From NCBI GenBank assembly GCA_045537695.1, contig JAZSQB010000069.1:5127-69126 (forward strand): DNA of 64,000 nt, written 5' to 3'. The DNA is from RGIG2041 sp045537695 (GTDB lineage: Bacteria; Bacillota; Clostridia; UBA1381; UMGS1253). This document shows, in pieces, positions 32,327 to 40,236 of this stretch (position 1 is the first letter of the stretch; the number at the start of each line of letters is the position of its first letter). Under the pieces are notes generated by a model. It had not been told where the DNA came from. It saw only the letters and a program-made list of their open reading frames with translations, and ran no database searches. A program made the translations under genes and the position numbers.

Positions 32327-34426
32327 TTACTGCACGCCGCGGTAAAAATGACCGCGCGTAAACGTATTTTGTGCAAACAGGCTTTCTGCGTTGCCGTGCT
32401 CGATTGCCTGTATATAATTTGCAAGCACCTGCGCCGTTTCCTGCGCATTTTCCACTGTAAAATCCAATCGGATATGCCGTACACCTGCCGCGCGCAAATC
32501 CGAAAGCTTGTCCGCCATATATGTTGGCTTGGAGTTTAACAGCACATTCACGCACGCCTCCGGTCTGCAAAGCACCGGAAAATCCGTCTGTTTTCTATCG
32601 CGCAGAATAAACGGTCCTTTTCCCTTTTTGCATCCGCCGGTATACGCGCGCATCAGGCAGTTTTGCATCACCATCAGCGGCAGTCTGCCGTAGGCAACTA
32701 CAACCGCTTTTTCCAATACATCATCGCCGAGCGCGGCAATTTCATCGGTATTGAGCTCCGGCGAAACGGTAATCTTAGATACCCCCATCGCCAAAAGCTG
32801 CATGGCGGTCTCTGTGTTGTACACACCGATGCGAAAATCCGTGTGGCGCTCTTTGTCCGTTAATTCCAGCTCCCCAATGCCGCTGATCGACACGGTATCC
32901 GTTATTAATTGTTCCAGTGCGCGCTCCCTGTTTTCTTCGGTCAGGATTTCCGGCAGTTTTACTGCCAGTTTAGTATCTTCCACCGCCGGCAGCTTTGCAA
33001 TCACCGATGCCGGTGCATACAGCACCGCCGGATGGTATGCCAGCGCCGCTTTTGCCTGCGCAAGCGTTTCCACCGAAACGCTAAAGCGCATTTCCGCCGC
33101 ACGTGATGCACGCTTTTGCCCAAATTTCGGCAACGCCTCCACCAGTGTTCTGTTCACGGCGCACCGCTGCGCAGCCAATGCAGCCATCGCACTGCGGCGC
33201 AACGCATTGAGCGCACTGACCGGCAAAAATACATCCCCGTATAGCGTTACCGCTATATCGCGCACACGAAACGCCGTGCCACCGGTTTTTGAAAGGCGTT
33301 TAGTGATTTCTTCTTCTGTGGTCGGGCGGTTTTGCGCCGCATCCACCACATCACCCGTCACCGTTACTCTATGCCCGTCCGCATCCGTCACGGTCAGCTC
33401 CGCCGGATGCGACGGCGTAAAGTTTACTTGCATATCTACATCCACACAGCGCACGTTTGCCTGCGCCGTGCAAAGATTTTCTATTCCCTCTGCAAATTTT
33501 TCCGGTGAAACATTGGACGGATTGAGCACACTCATCATCTCCGCGCCGCGTTTCCCCTTAAAATAAGCATCTGTAAATCCACTGCGGTTAAAGGCATCGA
33601 GCAAGGTTTGCATATCCTGCTTGGTTGCCGGCAGCGCACTGTCTAATTTTTTTCTATACACGCCGGTTACGGTTGCAACATATGCCGGCTTTTTTAATCT
33701 GCCCTCAATTTTGAGCGAAGCGACGCCCATATCCGCAAGCGTCTGTAGATCGGAAAGCAACGCCAAATCCTTCGGACTCATTAAATAGCCGCTTTTCAGC
33801 TTCTTGCCGTCTTCTGTCAGCAGTGTATACGGCAAACGACACGGCTGGGCACAGCGTCCGCGATTTCCGCTTCTGCCGCCCAAAACGCTGCTGAGTAAGC
33901 ACTGCCCTGAATAACAATAACACAGTGCGCCGTGCACGAAGATTTCAAGTTCTGCGCTGCAGTGCTTTGCAATATGCGCAATCTGCCCGGAAGACAGCTC
34001 GCGCGCAAGCACCACGCGGCAAAAGCCGAGCTTTTCCAATGCGCGCACACCGGCAAGGTTATGTACTGTCATCTGCGTAGATGCGTGCAGTGGAAAATCC
34101 GGCATTGCAGTATGCACCGCGCGCGCAAGACCCAAGTCCTGCACAATCAGCCCGTCCACACCGATTGCATACAAAAGCTTTGCATATTCTACCGCCGACA
34201 TAAGCTCACTTTGCTTAATCAGCGTATTCTGCGTTACATAGAGTTTCACGCCGCGCAAGTGGCAATATTCCACCGCCGCACGCATCTCTTGTTCATCAAA
34301 ATTACTCGCCGAAGCGCGCGCCGAAAAACGGCTACCCCCGACATATACAGCGTCTGCGCCGCTCTGCACGGCGGCATACAAAGCCGCCTCTGAGCCCGCA
34401 GGCGCCAAAAGCTCCAGTAATTTCAT
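32327..34426 (-). CDS. U32-family protein with DUF3656 (RNA hydroxylation type)
   Basis: A 699-residue protein of the peptidase U32 family. Members such as RlhA and TrhP act in prephenate-dependent hydroxylation of rRNA or tRNA cytidine/uridine, not in proteolysis. The N-terminal domain starts ELLAPAGSEAALYAAV and contains FVHGALCYCYSGQC and NRGRCAQPC (about 165-195), whose cysteines bind an Fe-S cluster. The long C-terminal half corresponds to DUF3656. Which RNA it modifies cannot be read from the sequence. It is co-transcribed with zapA and the NUDIX gene. Confidence 0.92.
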   Translation of the reverse strand: MKLLELLAPAGSEAALYAAVQSGADAVYVGGSRFSARASASNFDEQEMRAAVEYCHLRGVKLYVTQNTLIKQSELMSAVEYAKLLYAIGVDGLIVQDLGLARAVHTAMPDFPLHASTQMTVHNLAGVRALEKLGFCRVVLARELSSGQIAHIAKHCSAELEIFVHGALCYCYSGQCLLSSVLGGRSGNRGRCAQPCRLPYTLLTEDGKKLKSGYLMSPKDLALLSDLQTLADMGVASLKIEGRLKKPAYVATVTGVYRKKLDSALPATKQDMQTLLDAFNRSGFTDAYFKGKRGAEMMSVLNPSNVSPEKFAEGIENLCTAQANVRCVDVDMQVNFTPSHPAELTVTDADGHRVTVTGDVVDAAQNRPTTEEEITKRLSKTGGTAFRVRDIAVTLYGDVFLPVSALNALRRSAMAALAAQRCAVNRTLVEALPKFGQKRASRAAEMRFSVSVETLAQAKAALAYHPAVLYAPASVIAKLPAVEDTKLAVKLPEILTEENRERALEQLITDTVSISGIGELELTDKERHTDFRIGVYNTETAMQLLAMGVSKITVSPELNTDEIAALGDDVLEKAVVVAYGRLPLMVMQNCLMRAYTGGCKKGKGPFILRDRKQTDFPVLCRPEACVNVLLNSKPTYMADKLSDLRAAGVRHIRLDFTVENAQETAQVLANYIQAIEHGNAESLFAQNTFTRGHFYRGVQ

Positions 34427-34438
34427 ATATTCACTCCG

Positions 34439-34795
34439 TTATCTGCGCGTTGCCAGGTCTCTGTTCTTTCGCTCCAGCTCCGTTTTGAGTACCTCTAACT
34501 GCGCACGAAGGCGCTTCTTTTCCTGCTCCGCTTCCTCTAACTTTGCATCATAATCCACAATCTGACGGCGCAGTTCATCCTCTGCCTTCTGCGCTTTAAA
34601 ATGCAAATCTGACAGATTGATTGCGGTCAATACCGCTGCCATATCCATACTCAGGCGCGGATTGTACTCTGTGATTTCGCCGATTTTTTTGTCCACATAA
34701 GCGCAAATCTTGTATATGTATTCCTCCGGCTCCTCCGCTGTGATTGTGTACTGTCTGCCCCGGATGCGCACCTCAATTTTATTTCTTTCGCTCAT
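34439..34795 (-). CDS. zapA: Cell division protein ZapA
   Basis: A 118-residue FtsZ-bundling protein. The N-terminal globular part carries KIEVRIRGRQYTITAEEPEEYI and DMAAVLTAINLSD (about 50-62). A coiled coil fills the C-terminal half (about 65-118, EDELRRQIVDYDAKLEEAEQ). It overlaps the NUDIX gene by four bases and precedes the U32 gene, a conserved order in Clostridia. It supports Z-ring formation in the cytoplasm. Confidence 0.93.
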   Translation of the reverse strand: MSERNKIEVRIRGRQYTITAEEPEEYIYKICAYVDKKIGEITEYNPRLSMDMAAVLTAINLSDLHFKAQKAEDELRRQIVDYDAKLEEAEQEKKRLRAQLEVLKTELERKNRDLATRR

Positions 34796-35346
34796 GCTTT
34801 TCTACCACCTTTATTTTCAAGATACTTTTTCGCCTTTAATATACCAATGACGGTTTTCGCGTCATAAAGTGTCCCATCCATAACCATATCCACCAACGTG
34901 TCCAAAGGATAACTGTATACCTCGACAAACTCATCGCCGTCCGGCTGCATTTCGCCGGCGGTCAATCCCAAAGCGAGATACACATAAATTTTTTCGCAGC
35001 AATAGCCGGGGCTGACATAGTCCGCGCCGAGGAATACAAATTTCTCCGCCGTAAAGCCGGTTTCTTCGCGCAGTTCTCTCTTTGCGCCCTCTAAGCTGTC
35101 CTCCTCCGCTTCCAGTTTGCCTGCCGGTAGCTCCAAAAGAAAATCATCGAGCGGACGGCGGTACTGCCGAACCAGATACGCCTTGCCCGCATCATCCACT
35201 GCAACCACACATACGCCGCCGCAGTGCTCCACAATTTCGCGCTTGGCAGTATGTCCGTTTTGCACTTCCACCTCTTCGACGCGCACGCTTAATATTTTCC
35301 CGCGATATACATATTCGGAATGGATACATTTTTCCTTCTTCAGCAT
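34792..35346 (-). CDS. NUDIX hydrolase (ADP-ribose pyrophosphatase type)
   Basis: A 184-residue NUDIX enzyme. The box GxxxxxExxxxxxxREExGF is visible as GKLEAEEDSLEGAKRELREE followed by TGF (about 90-112). Neighbouring sequence (VRQYRRP, SPGYCCEKIYVYLA) matches ADP-ribose pyrophosphatases. It is the first gene of the zapA/U32 operon, behind the promoter at 35389-35417. Start codons at 35454 and 35361 are also open; 35346 gives the usual N-terminus. Confidence 0.92.
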   Translation of the reverse strand: MLKKEKCIHSEYVYRGKILSVRVEEVEVQNGHTAKREIVEHCGGVCVVAVDDAGKAYLVRQYRRPLDDFLLELPAGKLEAEEDSLEGAKRELREETGFTAEKFVFLGADYVSPGYCCEKIYVYLALGLTAGEMQPDGDEFVEVYSYPLDTLVDMVMDGTLYDAKTVIGILKAKKYLENKGGRKA

Positions 35347-35388
35347 ACCTTTTTCCCTCATATTCCTATAACTACATATATATAGTTC

Positions 35389-35417
35389 ATTATAGTATTT
35401 TTTCACAAAAATAGCAA
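35389..35417 (-). promoter_or_regulatory. Promoter of the NUDIX/zapA operon
   Basis: Minus-strand TTGCTA (35412-35417), 17-base spacer, TATAAT (35389-35394). The long run of closely spaced genes down to the min cluster could be read from here. Confidence 0.65.
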
Positions 35418-35450
35418 GAAAAATCTTTTCAACTGCCCGATTTTCAAACG

Positions 35451-35478
35451 ACAAAAGCCGTCCATATTGGACGGCTTT
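35451..35478 (-). terminator. Terminator after the BofC-like gene
   Basis: Minus-strand AAAGCCGTCC and GGACGGCTTT pair perfectly with a five-base loop, then TTGTC. Confidence 0.75.
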
Positions 35479-35483
35479 CCCAA

Positions 35484-35888
35484 TTAGCTCATAAAATCTT
35501 CTAAAATACGCGTCAGCGCTTCTTCGCTACGCAGCACGATGCCGTCCTCCAACTGTGCCACATCCTGCGGTGGCAAACGCCGGATGTCCGTATCAATAAT
35601 GCTCGCAATCGCGCGGGTACCGTCCCCGTATACGCGGTACACAGCAAGCTTTTCCATATATGCCTTCAGCACAAAATATCCGCCGCCGTCCGGCGCTTCC
35701 TTTTCCGTTTCCGCCGGCGATGCCGACGGTACAATCGCTTCCGCCTGCGGTGCCGGCAGCGGAATCTGCTCAATTACCGCCTGCGGCATCGCAGGACTCT
35801 CTACACGCTTCGTGCCCCGTAACAGCGCAACGCCCATCAGCAGCATACATCCCCCGCAAATCCATACCCATTTTTGTTTCATTTGCAT
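35484..35888 (-). CDS. BofC C-terminal-domain-like protein, membrane-anchored
   Basis: A 134-residue protein with an N-terminal anchor or signal (about 7-24), a Pro/Ala/Glu-rich linker (about 30-68) and a C-terminal domain. In that domain YGDGTRAIASIIDTDIRRLP, then LEDGIVLRSEEALTRILEDF, match the BofC_C pattern. In Bacillus, BofC modulates the SpoIVB protease in the pro-sigma-K checkpoint. Here the N-terminal BofC domain is absent. The assignment is by pattern only; SpoIVFB encoded in this window makes a sporulation role plausible. Confidence 0.6.
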   Translation of the reverse strand: MQMKQKWVWICGGCMLLMGVALLRGTKRVESPAMPQAVIEQIPLPAPQAEAIVPSASPAETEKEAPDGGGYFVLKAYMEKLAVYRVYGDGTRAIASIIDTDIRRLPPQDVAQLEDGIVLRSEEALTRILEDFMS

Positions 35889-35945
35889 ACATTCCTTTGC
35901 ACTTCTTTGCCCTTATTTTGTCTGTACAAAGAAAAAATTATGCAT

Positions 35946-37058
35946 TTATTTTTGCAGCGCCCACACCGCATCCGCCGCTTGTTTCACATCGCGCATTGTA
36001 TTATAATAACCAAACGAAAAACGAACCGTGCCCGCAGGATATGTACCGAGCGATTTGTGCGCCAGCGGCGCACAGTGCAGTCCACTGCGCACGCATATGC
36101 CGTATTCCTTCTCCAGTGCTTCGCTCACTTCTACCGGATGCCTATCCCGCATACACACGCTCACCACGCCGCTTTCGCCGCGGTAAACTGTAACATTTGG
36201 CATTGCGGACAGTCTTTCGCAAAACGCATCCGCAAGTGCACGTTCGTGCGCCAAAAGCGCACCGTTTCCCAAGCCTTGCACATAGCGTATTGCCGCACCG
36301 AGCGCCGCAATCGCAGGTGCATTTACCGTGCCGCTGACCAACTTATCGGGAAATGTTTCCGGCTGATAAATATTTTCCGATTCGCTGCCGCTGCCCCCTT
36401 GCAGTAACGGACGGATATCCACCCCGTCGCTAACATACAATCCGCCTGTACCGAGTGGTCCCATCAACCCCTTGTGTCCGGCAAACGCCAGCATATCTAT
36501 GCCCTGCGATTTGACGTCAATCGACGCCACACCGGCACTCTGCGCCGCATCCACTAAAAGCAGCGCACCGTGTGCATGTGCAATACACCCCATCGCAGCG
36601 ATATCCTGCACCACACCGCACACATTGGAAATATGATTTACAATCACCAGTTTCGTATGCCTTTGCATAACCGCTTCCACCGCAGACGGCAAAACATGCC
36701 CCTGCGCATCCGCCTGCGCAATGCTGTAAGCGCATCCGGTATGGATAACCGGACGCAAAACGGAATTATGCTCCATCCCCGTCAGCACAACGTGATCCTC
36801 TATTTTTAGCGTGCCGTGAATCGCCATATTCAGCGCCATCGTTGTGTTCTGCGTAAATGCAATGCGCTCCGGCTGTGCAATACCGAACAAATCGGCCGCC
36901 GCATCCGCCGCGTCGCTGACCATCTCGGAAGCACGCAAAGAAAATTGATGCCCACCACGTCCTGCATTTGCACTATTGCGGCGCACGGCATCAAAATATG
37001 TTTTATAAACGACAGACGGCTTATGCAGCGTCGTCGCCGCATTATCAAGATAAATCAT
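35946..37058 (-). CDS. Class V aminotransferase / cysteine desulfurase
   Basis: A 370-residue PLP enzyme of the NifS/SufS type. It starts with MIYLDNAATT, has LVDAAQSAG (about 155-164), the PLP lysine in FAGHKGLMGP (about 178-187) and the catalytic cysteine in RSGLHCAPLAHKS (about 325). It would release sulfur or selenium from (seleno)cysteine as a persulfide. Its 5' end overlaps the DUF3343 gene by 14 bases. This pairing is typical of a subgroup linked to sulfur/selenium carriers rather than the Isc or Suf systems. Confidence 0.92.
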   Translation of the reverse strand: MIYLDNAATTLHKPSVVYKTYFDAVRRNSANAGRGGHQFSLRASEMVSDAADAAADLFGIAQPERIAFTQNTTMALNMAIHGTLKIEDHVVLTGMEHNSVLRPVIHTGCAYSIAQADAQGHVLPSAVEAVMQRHTKLVIVNHISNVCGVVQDIAAMGCIAHAHGALLLVDAAQSAGVASIDVKSQGIDMLAFAGHKGLMGPLGTGGLYVSDGVDIRPLLQGGSGSESENIYQPETFPDKLVSGTVNAPAIAALGAAIRYVQGLGNGALLAHERALADAFCERLSAMPNVTVYRGESGVVSVCMRDRHPVEVSEALEKEYGICVRSGLHCAPLAHKSLGTYPAGTVRFSFGYYNTMRDVKQAADAVWALQK

Positions 37059-37311
37059 ACGCCGTATACACTCTCCCATCCTCTGATTCCGTCACATGAA
37101 AAACCGCCTTGACCGGCATTTGCTTTTCTGCAGAATATGCCAAAATTCCCTCACAATCCGCCGTGGCGCACTCCAAACCGTAGCTGCAGCCCTTAAGTCC
37201 CAAATCCGACGGCAGCTGCACCACCGCTGTACGTACCTTTTTCTGCTTGAGCTGCTTTCGCGCCCGATGCACCACTGAAATGGAGCTGTATACGATAACA
37301 CACCTCTGCAT
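37045..37311 (-). CDS. DUF3343 putative Se/S carrier protein
   Basis: An 88-residue protein with the DUF3343 layout: a hydrophobic strand CVIVYSSISVVHRARKQLKQ, the middle part VQLPSDLGLKGCSYGLEC with the conserved CxxxxxC-like cysteines, and ILAYSAEKQMPVKAVFHV. The family is annotated as a putative carrier of sulfur or selenium for the adjacent desulfurase. The frame is open upstream, but ATG 37311 with GGGGGTG is the natural start. Confidence 0.85.
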   Translation of the reverse strand: MQRCVIVYSSISVVHRARKQLKQKKVRTAVVQLPSDLGLKGCSYGLECATADCEGILAYSAEKQMPVKAVFHVTESEDGRVYTAYDLS

Positions 37312-37384
37312 AAAAACACCCCCTTTCCACAAACTTTCTATTTTCATTGTATGCAAAAGGGCTGATTTATGCGCATGAAAAAGC

Positions 37385-37420
37385 ACAAACGGGACGATGT
37401 GGGCATCGTCCCCTACAGTG
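37385..37420 (-). terminator. Hairpin after cwlD; also repeat-like
   Basis: Minus-strand GGGACGATG and CATCGTCCC (37404-37412 and 37391-37399) with a four-base loop, followed by GTTTGTGCTTTTTC. The preceding CACTGTAGGG opening is shared with the segment near 20885. Confidence 0.5.
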
Positions 37421-37459
37421 TTGCCATTGGTTTTACAGCATTTTTCACAACCCACCCGG

Positions 37460-38164
37460 CTATTGCTTCTCCCCGGCGAAATACTGTGAGATACCATCTG
37501 CGATGGCATCAGCAACCGCCTTTTGATAATCGGCGGTTTTGAGTTTTTCGCGTTCCGTCTCGTTGGATAAAAACCCACATTCCACAATCAGCGACGGTAC
37601 ATTGGGTGCGCGTAATAAATAAATCCCGTCCGGCGCGCGCATCGGTACGCGCTGATTTTCCGGGTCTACCTTTTCGCGCAGTGCGCTCTGTATACACTGC
37701 GCCACGTCTGCCGAAGCTTGGTGCGTTGTATCATAGAGTACCTGTGCCCCGTGGTATTTCGTTTGCTCAAATTGGTTCATGTGAATACTGACAAACAATG
37801 CCGGCATCGCCGCATCACGCAGTTTTTTCCGGTTGCGCATATCAGCGCGTTTCTTTTCACCGATACTTTTCCCGCTGTCATGGATACCGTTTGCATCCGT
37901 GCGGGTCATCAACACGCAAAAGCCACGACTTTCCAACGCTTTTTGCAATTGAAGACAGACCGCCAGATTTAGCGGCGCCTCCTGTGTGCCGTCTGCTGCG
38001 ACACAGCCGCCATCCGGCGCACCGTGCCCTGCATCGAGCATAATCGTGCGCTGCAATGGTGCGCTTACCTCTATTTCATTTTCAGCCAAGCCGACCAAAA
38101 CCAAGCTCAGTAATAGAATACAAACCAACAACACCGCGCTGCTGCGCCGAACAAATAAAATCAT
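37460..38164 (-). CDS. cwlD: Germination-specific N-acetylmuramoyl-L-alanine amidase CwlD
   Basis: A 234-residue Amidase_3 enzyme with an N-terminal membrane/signal segment (about 9-27). Zinc and catalytic residues are visible in MLDAGHGAPDGG (about 42-53), the Glu in QEAPLNL (about 61), VSIHMN (about 120) and ECGFLSN (about 198). In sporulation it removes the peptide from muramic acid as the first step of muramic-delta-lactam formation in the cortex. Size, domain and neighbouring spo genes support CwlD over a vegetative amidase. Confidence 0.9.
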   Translation of the reverse strand: MILFVRRSSAVLLVCILLLSLVLVGLAENEIEVSAPLQRTIMLDAGHGAPDGGCVAADGTQEAPLNLAVCLQLQKALESRGFCVLMTRTDANGIHDSGKSIGEKKRADMRNRKKLRDAAMPALFVSIHMNQFEQTKYHGAQVLYDTTHQASADVAQCIQSALREKVDPENQRVPMRAPDGIYLLRAPNVPSLIVECGFLSNETEREKLKTADYQKAVADAIADGISQYFAGEKQ

Positions 38165-38197
38165 ATATACCTCCGAAAGTTTGTTCTAACTCGAAAC

Positions 38198-38235
38198 AAA
38201 AATGCGGTGCAAACTTTACGTTTACACCGCATTTT
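38198..38235 (-). terminator. Terminator after asp23
   Basis: A stem of about 16 bases: minus-strand AAAATGCGGTGTAAAC and GTTTGCACCGCATTTT with one wobble pair and a short loop, then TGTTTC. Confidence 0.8.
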
Positions 38236-38248
38236 ATCTCATTTTCAT

Positions 38249-38662
38249 TTATGCTTCCGGCGCTTCGTCCGCCTTCGCTTTTTCCTTCTTGCCTTCCTTT
38301 TCAAAGTATACGCCGTCAATGTATACATTCACGCCGAGCACTTCAAGTCCGGTCATGCTCTCCACTGCCTTTTTCACCTTCTGCTGCAGCTGCGCGGAAA
38401 TATCTGCAATTTTTGCACCGTAGCACACGGTGATATGCACATCAATCGTCGCCTTGCCGTCCTCGATGTCTGCTTTCACACCCTTGCCTACATTCTTTTT
38501 GCCCAAAATCTCCGCAATGCCACCGACGATACCGCCGCTCATAGAGTAAATACCCGGCACCTCAGCGGCAGCCGCACCTGCAATCACACCGACAACTTCA
38601 TCCGAAATCACAACGCTGCCGATTTCCATATTTGTATTTTCCATAACGTTTTCTCCTTTCAC
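38249..38662 (-). CDS. Asp23/Gls24 family envelope stress protein
   Basis: A 137-residue Asp23 protein: IGSVVISDEVVGVIAGAAAAEVPGI near the N-terminus, IDVHITVCYGAKI (about 73-85) and VNVYIDGVYFEK at the C-terminus. These proteins are cytoplasmic and often membrane-associated through partners. A location directly after spoIIIAH is common in Clostridia. The gene has its own Shine-Dalgarno sequence (GAAAGGAGA) 57 bases after spoIIIAH. Confidence 0.93.
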   Translation of the reverse strand: MKGENVMENTNMEIGSVVISDEVVGVIAGAAAAEVPGIYSMSGGIVGGIAEILGKKNVGKGVKADIEDGKATIDVHITVCYGAKIADISAQLQQKVKKAVESMTGLEVLGVNVYIDGVYFEKEGKKEKAKADEAPEA

Positions 38663-38718
38663 ATAACCTGCATCCGTCCTTCGCCGGATTCACTTATGTA
38701 AATAGTATACCACGTTTT

Positions 38719-39273
38719 TTACTGAACTTCAACAATTTTTATATTTTTTATTGAAACATTCGTCTGCGATGCGACAATGTCCTGAATTTTTGCCACATCC
38801 GCTTCGGAAAGTGCCTGCGCTTTTACGGTGACGCTTGCCGTATCGCCGGACACGTACACCACGGCATCGGCAAATCCTTTTGCCTTAATCATATTCTCTG
38901 CCGCTGTCTCCTTATCCGCGACACCTGCAATGGCGAGTAGGTCCGTTTGCGCCTGCTTTTTTGTTTCCAAATCCATATTGGCATTGTCAACGATTTCATT
39001 GAGCCTTGCAATCGTGGTGCTGCGCGCATTTTCGCGGCTGACGCGCGCCGCGCTGAAATAATCCTCTACCGGCGCGCTCACCAGCTGTGCCTCACCCATT
39101 TTACCCGCCGGCTGCGTTTCTTCTGGTGCTTTGTCTGCTTCTGCCGTCTCCTGCTGTGCTACAACCGGTGCCTGCGCATTCTGCGTATAATTAAAGTTAA
39201 TAAACGCCGCAACACCGATGAGCAAAATCAGGGCACCAATTAAAACCTCTTTCCTTTTCATCACCATCATCAT
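38719..39273 (-). CDS. spoIIIAH: Stage III sporulation protein AH
   Basis: A 184-residue protein with one N-terminal membrane helix (about residues 9-27), an Ala/Gln/Glu-rich linker and a C-terminal YscJ/FliF-like ring domain (about 75-184: SRENARSTTIARLNEIVDNA, KGFADAVVYVSGDTASVTVKA). It forms the mother-cell half of the SpoIIIAH-SpoIIQ channel across the forespore envelope. ATG 39273 follows GGAGG at eight bases. It is the last gene of the spoIIIA operon. Confidence 0.95.
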   Translation of the reverse strand: MMMVMKRKEVLIGALILLIGVAAFINFNYTQNAQAPVVAQQETAEADKAPEETQPAGKMGEAQLVSAPVEDYFSAARVSRENARSTTIARLNEIVDNANMDLETKKQAQTDLLAIAGVADKETAAENMIKAKGFADAVVYVSGDTASVTVKAQALSEADVAKIQDIVASQTNVSIKNIKIVEVQ

Positions 39274-39292
39274 TCCTTTTGCCTCCTTAGAT

Positions 39293-39793
39293 TTATTTTG
39301 CAAAAACACCGATACGGTGCTCCTCTACAGCCAAAACCGCCTTCAGCGCACATATGATCTGCTCGCGCACACGCGCGCTATCCGCCCCTTCCGCAACCGC
39401 AATCACCCCGCGCACCTTTGGGTACGTTTCCGTTTCCAGCACCGGCGCATCCTCCGGCACAAGCATACGGATGTGTTCTTCGCTGCTGCTTTTACTTGCC
39501 TCTTTACTCTGCTTGCGCTCCACCTCTGTGGCATATACGCGCTTGCCCGTACCGTCATAGCTAAGCATTACATCCACTGCGCCCACACCGCGGATTTTGC
39601 TTAAAATCGCCTCTAAGCGCCGCTCTGTCTCCGCGTATGGTTGCTCTGTCGGCATCGCCGTTTCCTCCGCTTGCGGTACTTTCTTTCCCGCACCGTTTCC
39701 AAATCCCAATAAAAGGATGCCTATAAATAATATGATGACCAAGCGCAGAATATGCTTGTTTTTCAAAAAATCTTTCCACTTGATTTTATCCAT
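39293..39793 (-). CDS. spoIIIAG: Stage III sporulation protein AG
   Basis: A 166-residue single-pass protein (helix at about 16-33) with a ring-building domain: ERRLEAILSKIRGVGAVDVM (about 56-75), then the long charged loop and PKVRGVIAVAEGADSARVRE (about 125-144), the conserved spoIIIAG block. It overlaps spoIIIAF by eight bases. Confidence 0.95.
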   Translation of the reverse strand: MDKIKWKDFLKNKHILRLVIILFIGILLLGFGNGAGKKVPQAEETAMPTEQPYAETERRLEAILSKIRGVGAVDVMLSYDGTGKRVYATEVERKQSKEASKSSSEEHIRMLVPEDAPVLETETYPKVRGVIAVAEGADSARVREQIICALKAVLAVEEHRIGVFAK

Positions 39794-40235
39794 AGTCCGC
39801 CTCCAGACCGAATTCTTCCCGGATATGCGCTTTTAGCGCATCCTTGTCCGCTTGCACATCATAAATGGTCAGCCGACGCACCATCAGTGTGTGATCCTGT
39901 ATGTATACATCCGCCTCTGCGCGCACGGTCTGCGAAAACGCTTCCTGCACGCTCTGCTCCACCGCTAGCACCAGCTTTTGTGCAAACTGCGCCGCAACAA
40001 CAGCATCTGCGTTTGTTTCTTCCAGTGCATAAGCATCTGTTGGTTCTATAGAAAGCGCATCCCAATCCATCTGCCGGATTTGCAAAAATGCGCTGACGAC
40101 AACCACTGAAACCACCAAACCCGTAACGAGAGATACATATTTAGAAAGTGGTCCTGCGCAAACTAAAGATTCACTGAAAAAACACAAAAATGCTACACCC
40201 AAAACCGTCGCCGTAAATTGCTGCAAAAATTCCAT
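39786..40235 (-). CDS. spoIIIAF: Stage III sporulation protein AF
   Basis: A 149-residue protein with two N-terminal membrane helices (about 8-24 and 30-52) and a soluble C-terminal domain with a short ring-domain-like region. Identity is by size, topology and place between spoIIIAE and spoIIIAG; GPLSKYVSLVTGLVV is typical. Confidence 0.9.
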   Translation of the reverse strand: MEFLQQFTATVLGVAFLCFFSESLVCAGPLSKYVSLVTGLVVSVVVVSAFLQIRQMDWDALSIEPTDAYALEETNADAVVAAQFAQKLVLAVEQSVQEAFSQTVRAEADVYIQDHTLMVRRLTIYDVQADKDALKAHIREEFGLEADYG

Positions 40236-40236
40236 C

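Noticed and set aside
32751..33566. Long plus-strand frame opposite the U32 gene
   Set aside because: Serine/threonine-rich shadow translation of a conserved minus-strand gene, with no ribosome-binding site.
37312..37587. N-terminal extension of the DUF3343 protein
   Set aside because: It overlaps cwlD in another frame; ATG 37311 has an excellent Shine-Dalgarno sequence.
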